64,000 nt of DNA, from contig JAIOPE010000034.1 of NCBI GenBank assembly GCA_021414065.1, positions 1 to 64,000 on the forward strand. The letters run 5' to 3'. The translations under genes and the position numbers were made by a program. This document shows, piece by piece, positions 25,347 to 34,343 of the stretch. Below the pieces are notes generated by a model. That model was not told the DNA's origin. It ran no database searches and saw only the letters and a program-made list of their open reading frames with translations. Source of the stretch: Planctomycetota bacterium (GTDB lineage: Bacteria; Planctomycetota; JAJSAM01; JAJVHW01). The first letter of the stretch is position 1. Each line of letters opens with the position of its first letter.

Positions 25347-26063
25347 ATGGCACCCAACGCGCCGATCGTCCTCTCCGTCGTCATCCCGGTCTACAACGAG
25401 GCCGCCACGATCGAGGCGCTCCTTGAGCGCGTCCGCGCGGTGGACCTCTCGGACCTCGGCGTGACCATGCAACTCGTCGTGGTCGAGGACTGCTCGAAGG
25501 ACGGCACTCGCGCGGTGCTCGAACGCATCCGGGACCGCATCGACGTCCTGCGGTTCCACGACGTGAACCGCGGCAAGGGCGCGGCGCTGCGGACGGGCTT
25601 CGCAGGCGCAACCGGCGACGTGATCGTCGTCCAGGACGCCGACCTCGAGTACGACCCCCGCGAGTACCGGAAGCTGCTCGTTCCGATCGTCGAAGGCCGG
25701 GCCGACGTCGTGTTCGGCTCGCGCTTCCGCGGCGGAGACGCCGGACGCGTCCTCTACTTCTGGCACTCCGTCGGCAACCGCGCGCTGACCACCCTCAGTA
25801 ACATGACGACCAACCTGAACCTGACCGACATGGAGACCTGCTACAAGATGTTCCGCCGCGAGGCTCTCGCGGGAGTCGAGCTGCAACAGGACCGATTCGG
25901 GTTCGAGCCGGAGATCACGGCGAAGCTCGCGAAGCGACGTCTGCGGTTCTACGAGGTCGGCATCGGCTACGACGGCCGCACGTACGCCGAGGGCAAGAAG
26001 ATCACGTGGCGCGACGGCATTGTCGCCGTGTGGTGCATCGTCCGGTACGGGCTGTTCGACTGA
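25347..26063 (+). CDS. glycosyltransferase family 2 (polyprenyl-phosphate mannosyltransferase-like)
   Basis: A 238-residue GT-A enzyme starting [18 protein letters not shown]. It has [25 protein letters not shown] and [11 protein letters not shown] (D-x-D). The C-terminal part contains [25 protein letters not shown] and [13 protein letters not shown]-type motifs that define the Dpm1/GtrB-like subfamily acting on polyprenyl phosphate. No C-terminal membrane helices are present. A decayed relative of exactly this type lies at 26803-27105 on the opposite strand. It runs convergent with the methyltransferase at 26084-26806. Confidence 0.9.
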   Translation: MAPNAPIVLSVVIPVYNEAATIEALLERVRAVDLSDLGVTMQLVVVEDCSKDGTRAVLERIRDRIDVLRFHDVNRGKGAALRTGFAGATGDVIVVQDADLEYDPREYRKLLVPIVEGRADVVFGSRFRGGDAGRVLYFWHSVGNRALTTLSNMTTNLNLTDMETCYKMFRREALAGVELQQDRFGFEPEITAKLAKRRLRFYEVGIGYDGRTYAEGKKITWRDGIVAVWCIVRYGLFD

Positions 26064-26083
26064 AAGCCTGAGAAGCCGTCGGT

Positions 26084-26806
26084 TCATGCGCGGGCGCGCG
26101 CCACCGCCAGCAGGCTCTGGCCGATGGGCGGGCGGCAGACGTGGGACTCCGTCCAGTGGACTGGCGGGAAAATGACGCGATCGTAGAGGCGCACGGCGCG
26201 GGCGTTGAAGCTCCGCTGGCGCCGCAGGCAGAACGTGAACCACCAGGCGGCGTAGCCCACGCAGTTGAAGTAGTCCAGGCGCACAATGTCGAAGCCGACG
26301 CGGGCGAGTTGTGCGCGCAACGCGGGCCGCGCGTAGCGACGGTGATGGCCGAAATCGCGGTCGATGGGAGCGTAGATCTCCGGCCGGGCAGGCACGAAGA
26401 GACAGAGGTGGCCGCGCGTCGGCGCGAGCAGTTGGCGGCAGGCAGCCAGTTCCAACTCATCGTCGCGGATGTGCTCCAGCACGTTCACGCTCAGGATGGC
26501 ATCCCACAGCATGCCCGGCGCCACCGCCTCCCGGGTGCCTTCGATCAACTCCTGGCCGGGCAGCGCCGCGCGAAACGCGCGGCAATGCTCCGGACCCGGC
26601 TCGATGCAGACCAGCCGGGTGATGGCGGGTATCTCGCGCAGCGCGGCTGTGATCTGACCGACGCCGGCCCCGATCTCGAGCACGCGGCCCTTGAGGAAGT
26701 TGGAGAACTCCTCGACCAGCGCCGCGCGGTAGTTACCGGCTTCGCGCAGGGCCGCGAACTCGAAGTCCGTGGTGGAGGCGGCTTCATTGGGTCGCTCTGG
26801 CGTCAT
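26084..26806 (-). CDS. SAM-dependent methyltransferase
   Basis: A 240-residue class I methyltransferase. Motif I is VLEIGAGVGQITAAL, motif II CIEPGPEH. DAILSVNVLEHIRDDELELAACRQLL and GHLCLFVPARPEIY follow. A C-terminal Y-D-R-V-I-F-P-P-V segment resembles the methyltransferases that usually accompany polyprenyl-phosphate glycosyltransferases. The ATG at 26804-26806 overlaps the stop of the glycosyltransferase remnant upstream as ATGA, which fixes the start and shows they were once a coupled pair. Confidence 0.87.
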   Translation of the reverse strand: MTPERPNEAASTTDFEFAALREAGNYRAALVEEFSNFLKGRVLEIGAGVGQITAALREIPAITRLVCIEPGPEHCRAFRAALPGQELIEGTREAVAPGMLWDAILSVNVLEHIRDDELELAACRQLLAPTRGHLCLFVPARPEIYAPIDRDFGHHRRYARPALRAQLARVGFDIVRLDYFNCVGYAAWWFTFCLRRQRSFNARAVRLYDRVIFPPVHWTESHVCRPPIGQSLLAVARARA

Positions 26807-27105
26807 GGGCGGTGGAACGAACTCCGTCTCACGATGCACGGCGACGCGTTGAAGTCGTCGTGCCAACCGATCTTCTCGCGTTCATCGTGAGTGCGCAGGT
26901 GGTAGGAGACGGGAACCTCAGAATTGCGGACGCCCTTGCGATGGCGAACCTCGGGGGTGCTCTCCGGCTCAAACTCGAAGCGATCCTGGTCGATCCGGAC
27001 TTGCTGGATGATCCCGCGGCGGAGCACCTTGTAGCACGTCGCCGGATTGGAGACGTTCAGGTTCGTCACCCTGCTGGAGAACGTGATCAGCGGCCGGTTG
27101 CCCAG
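26803..27105 (-). pseudogene. 5'-truncated, decayed glycosyltransferase 2
   Basis: A leftward frame of about 100 codons aligns throughout with the C-terminal third of the intact enzyme at 25347-26063: LGNRPLITFSSRVTNLNVS against [27 protein letters not shown] against TCYKMFRR, and QDRFEFEPE against QDRFGFEPE. The whole catalytic N-terminus (metal site and nucleotide motif) is missing, and the C-terminal portion is riddled with substitutions. Its stop overlaps the methyltransferase start. A reading as a functional mini-protein is unlikely. Confidence 0.8.
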
Positions 27106-27406
27106 CGAGAGCCGGGAGCGCGGGAGCGCTCCAAGGCGGCGACTTCCAGGCATGCGTCTCGGGTGGACACATCCCCGCCTGGGTCCGCCGACTGGGCGCA
27201 TCCGAACCCGCCGCAGGCTCCGGCCGCAGGCTCCGGCGAGGAGCCGGAGGCGGTAGCCCGATGGGCCCGGGTGCGTCCGTCGAACGGTGGATCTGTCAAC
27301 CTGATGTGCAAGGCTGGTTGCGTCGTACCCGAGCGGCAGAGAGAGTCTCGTGTCGTGGCCGCCGGAGTGACCGAACGCGTTGCTTGCTTCGACACGGCCA
27401 CGTGCC
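27106..27406. other. intergenic region, remains of the truncated gene's upstream part
   Basis: About 300 bp between the GT39-type gene and the glycosyltransferase remnant. It contains short G/C-rich repeats (CCGCAGGCTCCGG twice near 27212-27238). No frame shows glycosyltransferase motifs, so the missing catalytic part of the remnant is not simply frameshifted here. Confidence 0.4.
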
Positions 27407-29089
27407 TCAGCGTGCACGATAGAGACGCAACGTCGGCCCCCGGAACCCCGGACCCGGCGCCACCTCGTGGACGAGCGTGCAGCGCGAACGAACCGCGGGA
27501 TACCACGCCCTGCCCGGGTAGTCGCCGGGCGGAAGCGCGTCGAAGGTCTGCTCGCCGAGGTTGGACGTGAGCATGTAGACGGGGCCGAGCGCCGACATCG
27601 CGTCGAAGTCGTCGGCAGCGACGCTCGTGCCGTCGAGGCGGTTCAGCGGGAGCGCGAAGTAGTCGTAGGCGGTCGTGAGTTGGTAGGCGGGCCGCAGTTT
27701 CTCCGTGGTCGTTGCGGACACCTTTCCGTCGAACTCCCGCCGTGCGGCGATCGACGGCAGTCGTGGCGCGTGCCAGTCGCCGACCACGTGCGCGCCGTCC
27801 GGAACGCTCGCGTGCATCCACTCGGCCATCGCCGTCTGCGTGTCCACGGCCCGCGCGCGCTCGATCCGCAGCGGGAGTGCCATCGCCTGGAGCGTCGCCC
27901 AGACGACCGCGCCGACGAGCGTCAGTCGCCGCAACCAGAGCCCCGGCGCGCCGTCGAACGACGCCACGCCGGCCGCTCCCATCGCGAGGAAGGCCGGGTA
28001 GGCGGGGAGCAGATAGCGACCGTTCGCCATCGTGGTGTGCGAGATCAAGTACGCGGCCGTGGGAATGGTGGCCGCTAGCACCACCGCGGCGGCACGGCGA
28101 CGATCGGTCGGTCCGCGGACGACGCTCATCACGGCACACACGATGCCGAGAACGACCATCAGGCACGCGACCGGCCCGAATCCGGTCGCCCAAGCGTCGC
28201 CTGCGTAGTTCCCGATGCTGCGCCAGAGCGCGGCGCCGGGTGCGAGGTCGGGACCACGGTCTCGCACGTCCACGAGGTTGTCGAGGTGGGTTCGGAACGT
28301 GGTGTGATCGAGGACAGACCAGGGGCACGTGACGACGAACGCCGCGACCGAGGCCGCGCCCGCCGCGAGTGCGAGCTTCACGCGTCCGCCGAACGTCGAA
28401 CGCTCGGCGACGAGCGCCGCCAGGCCAACCGGAATGCAGACGAGCACGCCCGTGTACTTCGCGCCGGCGGCGGAACCGACGAGCAACCCGGCCACGACCG
28501 CGTCGCGAAGCGCGCCGGATCGCGCGAGACGCAACGCCGCCAGCGTGGCGCACGCGACGAGGAACGTGACGAGAGCTTCGTTCGTCGCCGTCGCGGAACG
28601 CTCGCAATGCATCGGTGAGACGGCGAGGAAGGTCGCGGCGACCGCCCCGGCGAAGTCGCGACGCGCCGGATCGGCGTCCTTCGGAAGGAGCCGCCGTGCG
28701 AGAACGAACACCGCCGCGATGGTGGCGAGTCCGAAGAGCAGCGGCACGCTCCGCGCGACGACGAACGCCGGGCTGGGATCGGCCAGGTACTGTGCCTTGA
28801 AGTCCAGCGGCGTCGTGAACGCGCCGGTCGCACGGCCGACGGCGTACCACAGCCCGAGCACGCCGAACATCAGGTACCCGGCGAGCGGAGGGTTCTGGAA
28901 GTAGTGCGGGTTCAGGTCGCCGCCGCCGTAGCGGATCGCCTTCGGGACATACATCAGTTCGTCGCGGTTCGAGTAGCCCGGCCCTTCGAAAAGTCCCGGC
29001 CACCGGAGGACGACCGCCGCCGCGAGGATCACGCCGAGGAGCAGTACGGACCGGCGCCGCGCGGAGCCGGGCGCGCCGAGAACGCTCAC
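27407..29089 (-). CDS. GT39/ArnT-like membrane glycosyltransferase
   Basis: A 560-residue polytopic membrane protein of the dolichyl-phosphate-mannose mannosyltransferase/ArnT class, expected to transfer a sugar from a polyprenyl-phosphate donor on the outer face. N-terminal hydrophobic helix, then S-N-R-D-E-L-M-Y-V-P-K-A (the acidic D-E in the first periplasmic loop is the family hallmark). About ten further membrane helices follow, and a soluble C-terminal domain of ~120 residues. Its GTG start (29087-29089) overlaps the preceding methyltransferase stop as GTGA. Acceptor unknown. Confidence 0.82.
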   Translation of the reverse strand: MSVLGAPGSARRRSVLLLGVILAAAVVLRWPGLFEGPGYSNRDELMYVPKAIRYGGGDLNPHYFQNPPLAGYLMFGVLGLWYAVGRATGAFTTPLDFKAQYLADPSPAFVVARSVPLLFGLATIAAVFVLARRLLPKDADPARRDFAGAVAATFLAVSPMHCERSATATNEALVTFLVACATLAALRLARSGALRDAVVAGLLVGSAAGAKYTGVLVCIPVGLAALVAERSTFGGRVKLALAAGAASVAAFVVTCPWSVLDHTTFRTHLDNLVDVRDRGPDLAPGAALWRSIGNYAGDAWATGFGPVACLMVVLGIVCAVMSVVRGPTDRRRAAAVVLAATIPTAAYLISHTTMANGRYLLPAYPAFLAMGAAGVASFDGAPGLWLRRLTLVGAVVWATLQAMALPLRIERARAVDTQTAMAEWMHASVPDGAHVVGDWHAPRLPSIAARREFDGKVSATTTEKLRPAYQLTTAYDYFALPLNRLDGTSVAADDFDAMSALGPVYMLTSNLGEQTFDALPPGDYPGRAWYPAVRSRCTLVHEVAPGPGFRGPTLRLYRAR

Positions 29090-29667
29090 CGCGCGGGACC
29101 GCGTTCGCCGGGAGTCGCCGGCTTCTCGAAGACGAACAGGTTGTTCAGCCCAAGCTGGAACCTGCGGCGCACGGTCAGCTTGAACCCCGCGGCGACGAAG
29201 GCCTTCGGGATCGCATCGGGCTCCATCTCGTGGTGCTCATCGACGTGCATGCCGTCGATGATGCGGAGCGCCTGGAGCACGTGCAGGATCGGGTCCACGA
29301 GCGGCGACGGGACCGTTGCCACGACGCGCCCACCGGGGACGAGACGGTCCGCGCAGGCGACGGCGAGGGCCGCCAGCTCGTCGTCCTCGAGGTGTTCGAG
29401 CACGGCCAGGGCCGTGATCGCGCCGAACTGACCGCGCTCGGGGAGGTCCCCCGGGAAGAGACCGCGGACGAGCTGGAACTTCGGCCCCGCGTCGGAGCCC
29501 GGCGGGAGCGCTGGGTCGAGCCCGACGCCGCCCGAGAGCCGGTCACCGATCTGATGGAAAAGCGCGCCGTCGCTGCATCCGACATCGACCACGCGCGCGC
29601 CCTGGGGCACGTGCGGGGCGGCCTTGGAGATGCGCCAGCGCTGGAGGAATCGGTCGAATGCCTTCAT
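29086..29667 (-). CDS. SAM-dependent methyltransferase
   Basis: A 193-residue class I methyltransferase. Motif I is VVDVGCSDGALFHQIGDRL, then GVGLDPA, ITALAVLEHLEDDELAALA and RLVPGGRVVATVPSP. The C-terminal GLNNLFVFEK is a usual last strand. The ATG at 29665-29667 is chosen because motif I follows at the normal distance. Translational overlap with the downstream membrane glycosyltransferase suggests it acts on the same glycan. It is divergent from the tandem glycosyltransferase 2 genes. Confidence 0.87.
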   Translation of the reverse strand: MKAFDRFLQRWRISKAAPHVPQGARVVDVGCSDGALFHQIGDRLSGGVGLDPALPPGSDAGPKFQLVRGLFPGDLPERGQFGAITALAVLEHLEDDELAALAVACADRLVPGGRVVATVPSPLVDPILHVLQALRIIDGMHVDEHHEMEPDAIPKAFVAAGFKLTVRRRFQLGLNNLFVFEKPATPGERGPAR

Positions 29668-29766
29668 GGGGTCCCGTCCGGACGGGGGCGGGATGTTAGT
29701 GGCCGACGGCCCGTCGCGGAGCGTTTGCTCGGGCCGCCGGGTGCCCTCGGTACGATGCGCGACCCC

Positions 29767-30888
29767 ATGCGACTGGCCGTCGTCATCCCCTGCCTGAACG
29801 AAGCTCGCACGATCGCAGCCGTGATCGCCGAGGCGAAGCAGGGTCTGCTCGCGTGCGGCGCGGCGCTCGAATCGTCGGAGATCGTCGTCGCGGACAACGG
29901 TTCCACCGATGGCAGCCAGGCGCTCGCGAGCGCCGCCGGGGCGAGGGTCGTGGCCGTCCCGGTGCGCGGGTACGGCGCGGCGCTGCACTGGGGCATGGCC
30001 CACGCCGACGCCGACTTCGTGATCTTCGGCGACGCCGACATGAGCTACGACTTCACGCTCCTGCCGCGGTTCGTCGAGGCGTCGCGCGACCGGACGTACG
30101 ACCTCGTCCTCGGCACGCGGCTCGGCGGCGAGATCCAGCCCGGCGCGATGCCGTTCCTCAACCGGCACCTCGGAACGCCTGTGCTGAACCTGGTCATCCG
30201 CGCCTGTTTCGGTTTCCGGACGACCGACTGCAACTCGGGGATGCGCCTCGTGCGGCGCGACTTCTACCGCTCGCTCAACATGCGCTGCCCCGGGATGGAA
30301 TGGGCGTCGGAACTGCTCATCAAGACCGCCGTACGGCACGGGAGCTACCGCGAAGTGCCGATCCGGCTCCGCCCCGACCAGCGGGGGCGGCCGCCCCACA
30401 TGCGCCGCTGGCGCGATGGCTGGCGCCACCTGAAGTCGATTGCGATGCTCGCGCCGAATCGCGTGCTGCTCCTCCCGGCTGCGCTTCTCGCTGCGGGCAG
30501 CGTGCTCGCGTGGCACGACCGCCCGGGACTCGCCGCGACGGGTGTGACGTTCGCCTATCTCATCGTGCTCATGGGCCTCGGCATCAAGCTGCTGCTGCAC
30601 CTCGACGGCGTCCGACCGTCGAAGGTGGTCGGCGCGATGGTGCGCCTGCGGATGGCGGAGACCGGCGTCGTCGTCTCGCTCGCGCTGCTCGGGGCGTCGG
30701 CCGCGCTGTTCGCCGGTTTCGGATCGCTGGCGTGGGGCGAGTCCGCGGCGGCACTCCTCGCGATGGCCGGGGGCGCGACGCTTCTTGAGGTGCTCTTCCT
30801 CGAGACGGTTCGGACGCACCTGGTCTCCGACCTGCAGGCCGCGTGGACCGACGCGGGTGCCGCGACCGGCGACCGGGTCCGGGCCTGA
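29767..30888 (+). CDS. glycosyltransferase family 2 with C-terminal membrane domain (paralogue A)
   Basis: A 373-residue protein. The N-terminal GT-A domain reads MRLAVVIPCLNEARTIAAV, VVADNGSTDGSQAL, VPVRGYGAALHWGM, F-G-D-A-D-M-S-Y-D (D-x-D) and T-T-D-C-N-S-G-M-R. Then comes a basic R-R-W-R-D-G-W-R-H-L-K segment and about four hydrophobic helices to the end. It belongs to the GtrB/DPM-like polyprenyl-phosphate class. An ATG four codons upstream (29755) is an alternative start. Two bases after its stop begins a close paralogue with the same architecture. Confidence 0.88.
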   Translation: MRLAVVIPCLNEARTIAAVIAEAKQGLLACGAALESSEIVVADNGSTDGSQALASAAGARVVAVPVRGYGAALHWGMAHADADFVIFGDADMSYDFTLLPRFVEASRDRTYDLVLGTRLGGEIQPGAMPFLNRHLGTPVLNLVIRACFGFRTTDCNSGMRLVRRDFYRSLNMRCPGMEWASELLIKTAVRHGSYREVPIRLRPDQRGRPPHMRRWRDGWRHLKSIAMLAPNRVLLLPAALLAAGSVLAWHDRPGLAATGVTFAYLIVLMGLGIKLLLHLDGVRPSKVVGAMVRLRMAETGVVVSLALLGASAALFAGFGSLAWGESAAALLAMAGGATLLEVLFLETVRTHLVSDLQAAWTDAGAATGDRVRA

Positions 30889-30890
30889 GC

Positions 30891-31997
30891 ATGCGGCTCT
30901 CGATCGTCATCCCCTGCCTGAACGAGGCGAAGACGATCGCCGACGTCGTCCGCGAAGCGCTGGCGGGCCTTGCCGCTTGCGGCGACCGCGTCACGTGGAG
31001 CGAGGTCGTCGTCTCCGACAACGGCTCGACCGACGGGAGCCAGGAGATCGCCGCGAAGGCCGGCGCGCGCGTCATCGCTGCGCCTGTCCGCGGCTACGGA
31101 GCGGCACTCCACTGGGGCACTGCGCAGTCGCGCGGCGACGTCGTACTGACCGCCGACGCCGACAAGAGCCACGACCTGATGCTCCTGCCACGCTTCGTCG
31201 AAGCGATGGAGCGGGAGCGGGCCGACCTGCTCCTCGGTTCGCGCCTCGCGGGAGAGATTCTGCCGGGCGCGATGCCGTTCATGCATCGCTACATCGGCAC
31301 GCCCGCGCTCAACCTAGCGATCCGCGTGTGCTTCGGCCTGCGCACGTCCGACTGCAACTCGGGCATGCGCATGATCCGCCGCGACTTCTACCGCACGCTC
31401 GGCATGCGCTGCCCCGGCATGGAGTACTCCTCGGAGATCCTGCTGAAGACGGCGCTGCGCGGCGGCCGCTACGCCGAGATCCCGATCCACGTTCGCCCCG
31501 ACGAGCGCGGACGTCCGCCCCACCTGCGCCGCTGGCGCGACGGTTGGCGCCACCTGAAGTCGATCATCATGCTCGCCCCGAACGTCACCGTGATCACGCC
31601 GGCTGCTCTGGTCGCCGTCGCGGGACTCGCGTTGATCCGATGGGAGCCGCTCGCCGCCTACGCGCTGCTCTGGTTTTCGTACGCCGGTTTGCTCGTCGGC
31701 GCGGGGATCAAGCTCGTGCTGCACGTGGACGGCGTCCGGCCTTCGCGCGTGATCGGTGCGATGCTCGCGTCGCGCACCGCCGAAGTCGGGATGCTTTTGA
31801 CGATCGGTCTCGCTGTCGCCGGCGCCGCGCTGCTCGCGACGGCCGACTCCGTGCCGGCCGCTGTCGGCGGCGCGTTCGTCCTCGCCGGCAGCGGAGCGAC
31901 CGCGCTCGGCGTGCTCTACTGGGAGACCGCGCGGACGCTGCTGGTCTCCCACCTCGACGACGCGTGGGCGTCCGGCGACGCGCCCGTCAGCGATTGA
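30891..31997 (+). CDS. glycosyltransferase family 2 with C-terminal membrane domain (paralogue B)
   Basis: A 368-residue tandem paralogue of the preceding gene, sharing nearly every motif: MRLSIVIPCLNEAKTIADV, VVSDNGSTDGSQE, PVRGYGAALHWGT, T-A-D-A-D-K-S-H-D, T-S-D-C-N-S-G-M-R and the basic RRWRDGWRHLKSI stretch before the membrane helices. The ATG is two bases after the paralogue's stop, so both are in one operon. Conserved catalytic residues in both copies suggest two active enzymes with different donors or acceptors. Its 3' end overlaps the convergent YfhO-type gene by 11 bases. Confidence 0.88.
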   Translation: MRLSIVIPCLNEAKTIADVVREALAGLAACGDRVTWSEVVVSDNGSTDGSQEIAAKAGARVIAAPVRGYGAALHWGTAQSRGDVVLTADADKSHDLMLLPRFVEAMERERADLLLGSRLAGEILPGAMPFMHRYIGTPALNLAIRVCFGLRTSDCNSGMRMIRRDFYRTLGMRCPGMEYSSEILLKTALRGGRYAEIPIHVRPDERGRPPHLRRWRDGWRHLKSIIMLAPNVTVITPAALVAVAGLALIRWEPLAAYALLWFSYAGLLVGAGIKLVLHVDGVRPSRVIGAMLASRTAEVGMLLTIGLAVAGAALLATADSVPAAVGGAFVLAGSGATALGVLYWETARTLLVSHLDDAWASGDAPVSD

Positions 31998-34260
31998 CCC
32001 GGCGCCGCGCGCACACGCACGTCAGCGCGAGGAACACAGCGAGCGCCGCCAGCGACACGCCCACGCCGAGTCGCCATCCAGGCGAAACGTAACGCCACAC
32101 GACTTCGTGGTGCCCCGGGCCGGCGTCCACCGCCATGTGCGCCCAGTTGGCGCGGCGCACGCGCACCGCGGCGCCGTCCACCGTCGCGCTCCATCCGTCG
32201 TCGAACGTCTCCGCCCAGACAAGCAACGTCTCGAGCGTCGCGTCCACCGACATGCGCACTTCGTTCGCGCCGACCGACGTCATCCGGACGCCGCCCGGGT
32301 CGGCGCCGCCCGCCGGGATTCGCGACGCGGCGGCGAACGGCGGGCTCTCTACGACGACGTCGCGGCGCGCATCGAAGCCCGGCGCCGCGAGGTACGACCA
32401 TGACGGAACCGATGCCTGCGGATCGGCGACTGTCACGCGCTCGGCCAAGCGCGCCTCGGGCGCGGCGTCGCGCTCCCAGATGTCCGGCGCCACGGCCCGC
32501 CACTCTGGCCCCGGCTGCCCGCGGAACCCAATCGCGTACTGCACTGCCAGCAGATCGATCCGCGGCGCGTCGAGTGCGTGGACGGGACCGTATCCGTAGA
32601 GCGGTTCCTTCGGCGGCACGCGCGGGAACGCCTCGCCTTCGGCGACGATCCGATTCAGGTCGAGCGCCCGCATCGGAAGCAACGAGATCAGCCCGCGGAC
32701 GTCGTCCACGCCCGCGACCCAACCGTGGTTCTCCCAATTGAACACTGCCTCCGACGTGATCGCGCGCGGCACGCCCTCGCGCCCCGTCTCGCGGTGCCGC
32801 CGGGCGACGATCGCGAACGGCTCGTCGGGGACCAGGAGCGCCTCGACCGGCCGCGTGCGTCCGTCCTTCGTCGCGAAGTTGAACTGGAAGCTCGCGGCAT
32901 CGACGATCGACGCCGCAACGAGTGCAAGCAGCGCAATGCGTCCCGGCAGGAACAGCGCGACGACACCCGCAGCGAGTGCCGCGCATCCCACACCCGCGCG
33001 GAGCAGCGATCCGCGGTCGGCGATCGGATGCGGGACGAGCGCCGCGACGATCATCAGCGCGGCGACGCCGCCCAGCGTGATCGCGGCCTCGCGAGCCGAC
33101 GGCTTCCGTTCGCGCCACGCATCGAGTCCGATCGCGGCGAGCACCGGCACGACGATGATCCACGCGACGAGGTACTGCCCCGGGTTCCGGAACGAACTGA
33201 CGACCGGGATCGACGCGAAGAGGTCGCCGACGACCGGCACTGCGCGCCCCATCGACGCGACGAGCGCCGCCGCGGCGGCAAGCGCGAACGCCGTCGCCCC
33301 GGGGCGCCGACGCAGCACCGCCAACGCGCAGAGGGCCAGCGGGAGCACGCCGAGATACGCGAAGCCCTGGCGCCCGATCCCCTCGCCGGATGCGACGCGA
33401 GGAGCCAGCATCATCAACGCATGCAGCGGTTCCACGCGCATCGAGTCGAGCAGTTCCGGATCGAGGCCCAGTTGCCGCTGCGACACCGCGGTCAGCGCCA
33501 TCGAAGGCACGATCTGCGCCGACGCCATCGCGACACCGAGCGCCGCGCCGAGACCCGCCCAGACGAACCGCACGGCTCGCTCGCGCCACTCGACCGCGCC
33601 GCGCGGCCAGCTCGGGTCGGCTACGTACAGGAAGGGAAGCGCCACCGCCGCCCTCTGGAGGAACGGCGCGTACCCGGCGACGAACGCGAGCCCGCAACCG
33701 AGGGCCGTCCAGAGCATCCCCTCGAGCCCGCGCCCCTTTGCGATCCGCGTCGCGCCTAAGAAGACGAGCGGAATCCAGGCGAGCGTGCGCAGCACCGCCA
33801 TCTGCGTGAAGCAGGTCATCGTGATGCCCGATGCGATGAGCAACGCGCCGCCGAGCACGCCGGCGGTCCGCGAAAGTCCGCGCGCGCGGATCACCGCGTA
33901 GAGCAACGCGCCGAGCACGAACCGATGCCCCACGACCTGCGGGAGGAGCGTCTTCGACGGGTGGAAGGTGTCGAGCACCCAGTGCGGCGGATACGCGATT
34001 GCGGCCTCGAGTTGCGGAAGGAACGGGAACCCGCAGAACGAGTGCCGGCACCAGTGCGCGAGTTCGCCTTGCTGGCGTGCCTCCCACGCGTGCAGCCGGA
34101 ACGGGTACCAGTGGTCCGCGAGGTCGAGGAAGAACGGCGTCTCGCCGCGCAGCGCCGGAGCAACGAACGGCGCCGCCGCCACGAGGAACAGGATCGCCAT
34201 CGCGAGCCCGTGGAATCGGAGCCCGCGGGCAAAGCGCGCGAGGAGGCCGCCTTCCTGCAT
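31987..34260 (-). CDS. YfhO-type polytopic membrane protein
   Basis: A 757-residue protein with about twelve membrane helices spread over the first ~480 residues, then a large extracytoplasmic beta-rich C-terminal region and one last helix (LGVGVSLAALAVFLALTCVC). The N-terminal loop contains F-L-D-L-A-D-H-W-Y-P-F-R, the acidic/aromatic motif of YfhO/GT-C superfamily proteins. YfhO proteins add sugars to wall polymers such as teichoic acids in Firmicutes; whether this applies here is unknown. It is convergent with, and overlaps by 11 bases, the upstream-facing glycosyltransferase. Confidence 0.75.
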   Translation of the reverse strand: MQEGGLLARFARGLRFHGLAMAILFLVAAAPFVAPALRGETPFFLDLADHWYPFRLHAWEARQQGELAHWCRHSFCGFPFLPQLEAAIAYPPHWVLDTFHPSKTLLPQVVGHRFVLGALLYAVIRARGLSRTAGVLGGALLIASGITMTCFTQMAVLRTLAWIPLVFLGATRIAKGRGLEGMLWTALGCGLAFVAGYAPFLQRAAVALPFLYVADPSWPRGAVEWRERAVRFVWAGLGAALGVAMASAQIVPSMALTAVSQRQLGLDPELLDSMRVEPLHALMMLAPRVASGEGIGRQGFAYLGVLPLALCALAVLRRRPGATAFALAAAAALVASMGRAVPVVGDLFASIPVVSSFRNPGQYLVAWIIVVPVLAAIGLDAWRERKPSAREAAITLGGVAALMIVAALVPHPIADRGSLLRAGVGCAALAAGVVALFLPGRIALLALVAASIVDAASFQFNFATKDGRTRPVEALLVPDEPFAIVARRHRETGREGVPRAITSEAVFNWENHGWVAGVDDVRGLISLLPMRALDLNRIVAEGEAFPRVPPKEPLYGYGPVHALDAPRIDLLAVQYAIGFRGQPGPEWRAVAPDIWERDAAPEARLAERVTVADPQASVPSWSYLAAPGFDARRDVVVESPPFAAASRIPAGGADPGGVRMTSVGANEVRMSVDATLETLLVWAETFDDGWSATVDGAAVRVRRANWAHMAVDAGPGHHEVVWRYVSPGWRLGVGVSLAALAVFLALTCVCARRRVNR

Positions 34261-34343
34261 GGCCGCGGATGGTAGTGGCGTGAGACGGGCGCCCGTCGCG
34301 AATGACCCGGGCGGGGCGCCCCGCCGTCGGTACAGTTCGCCCG

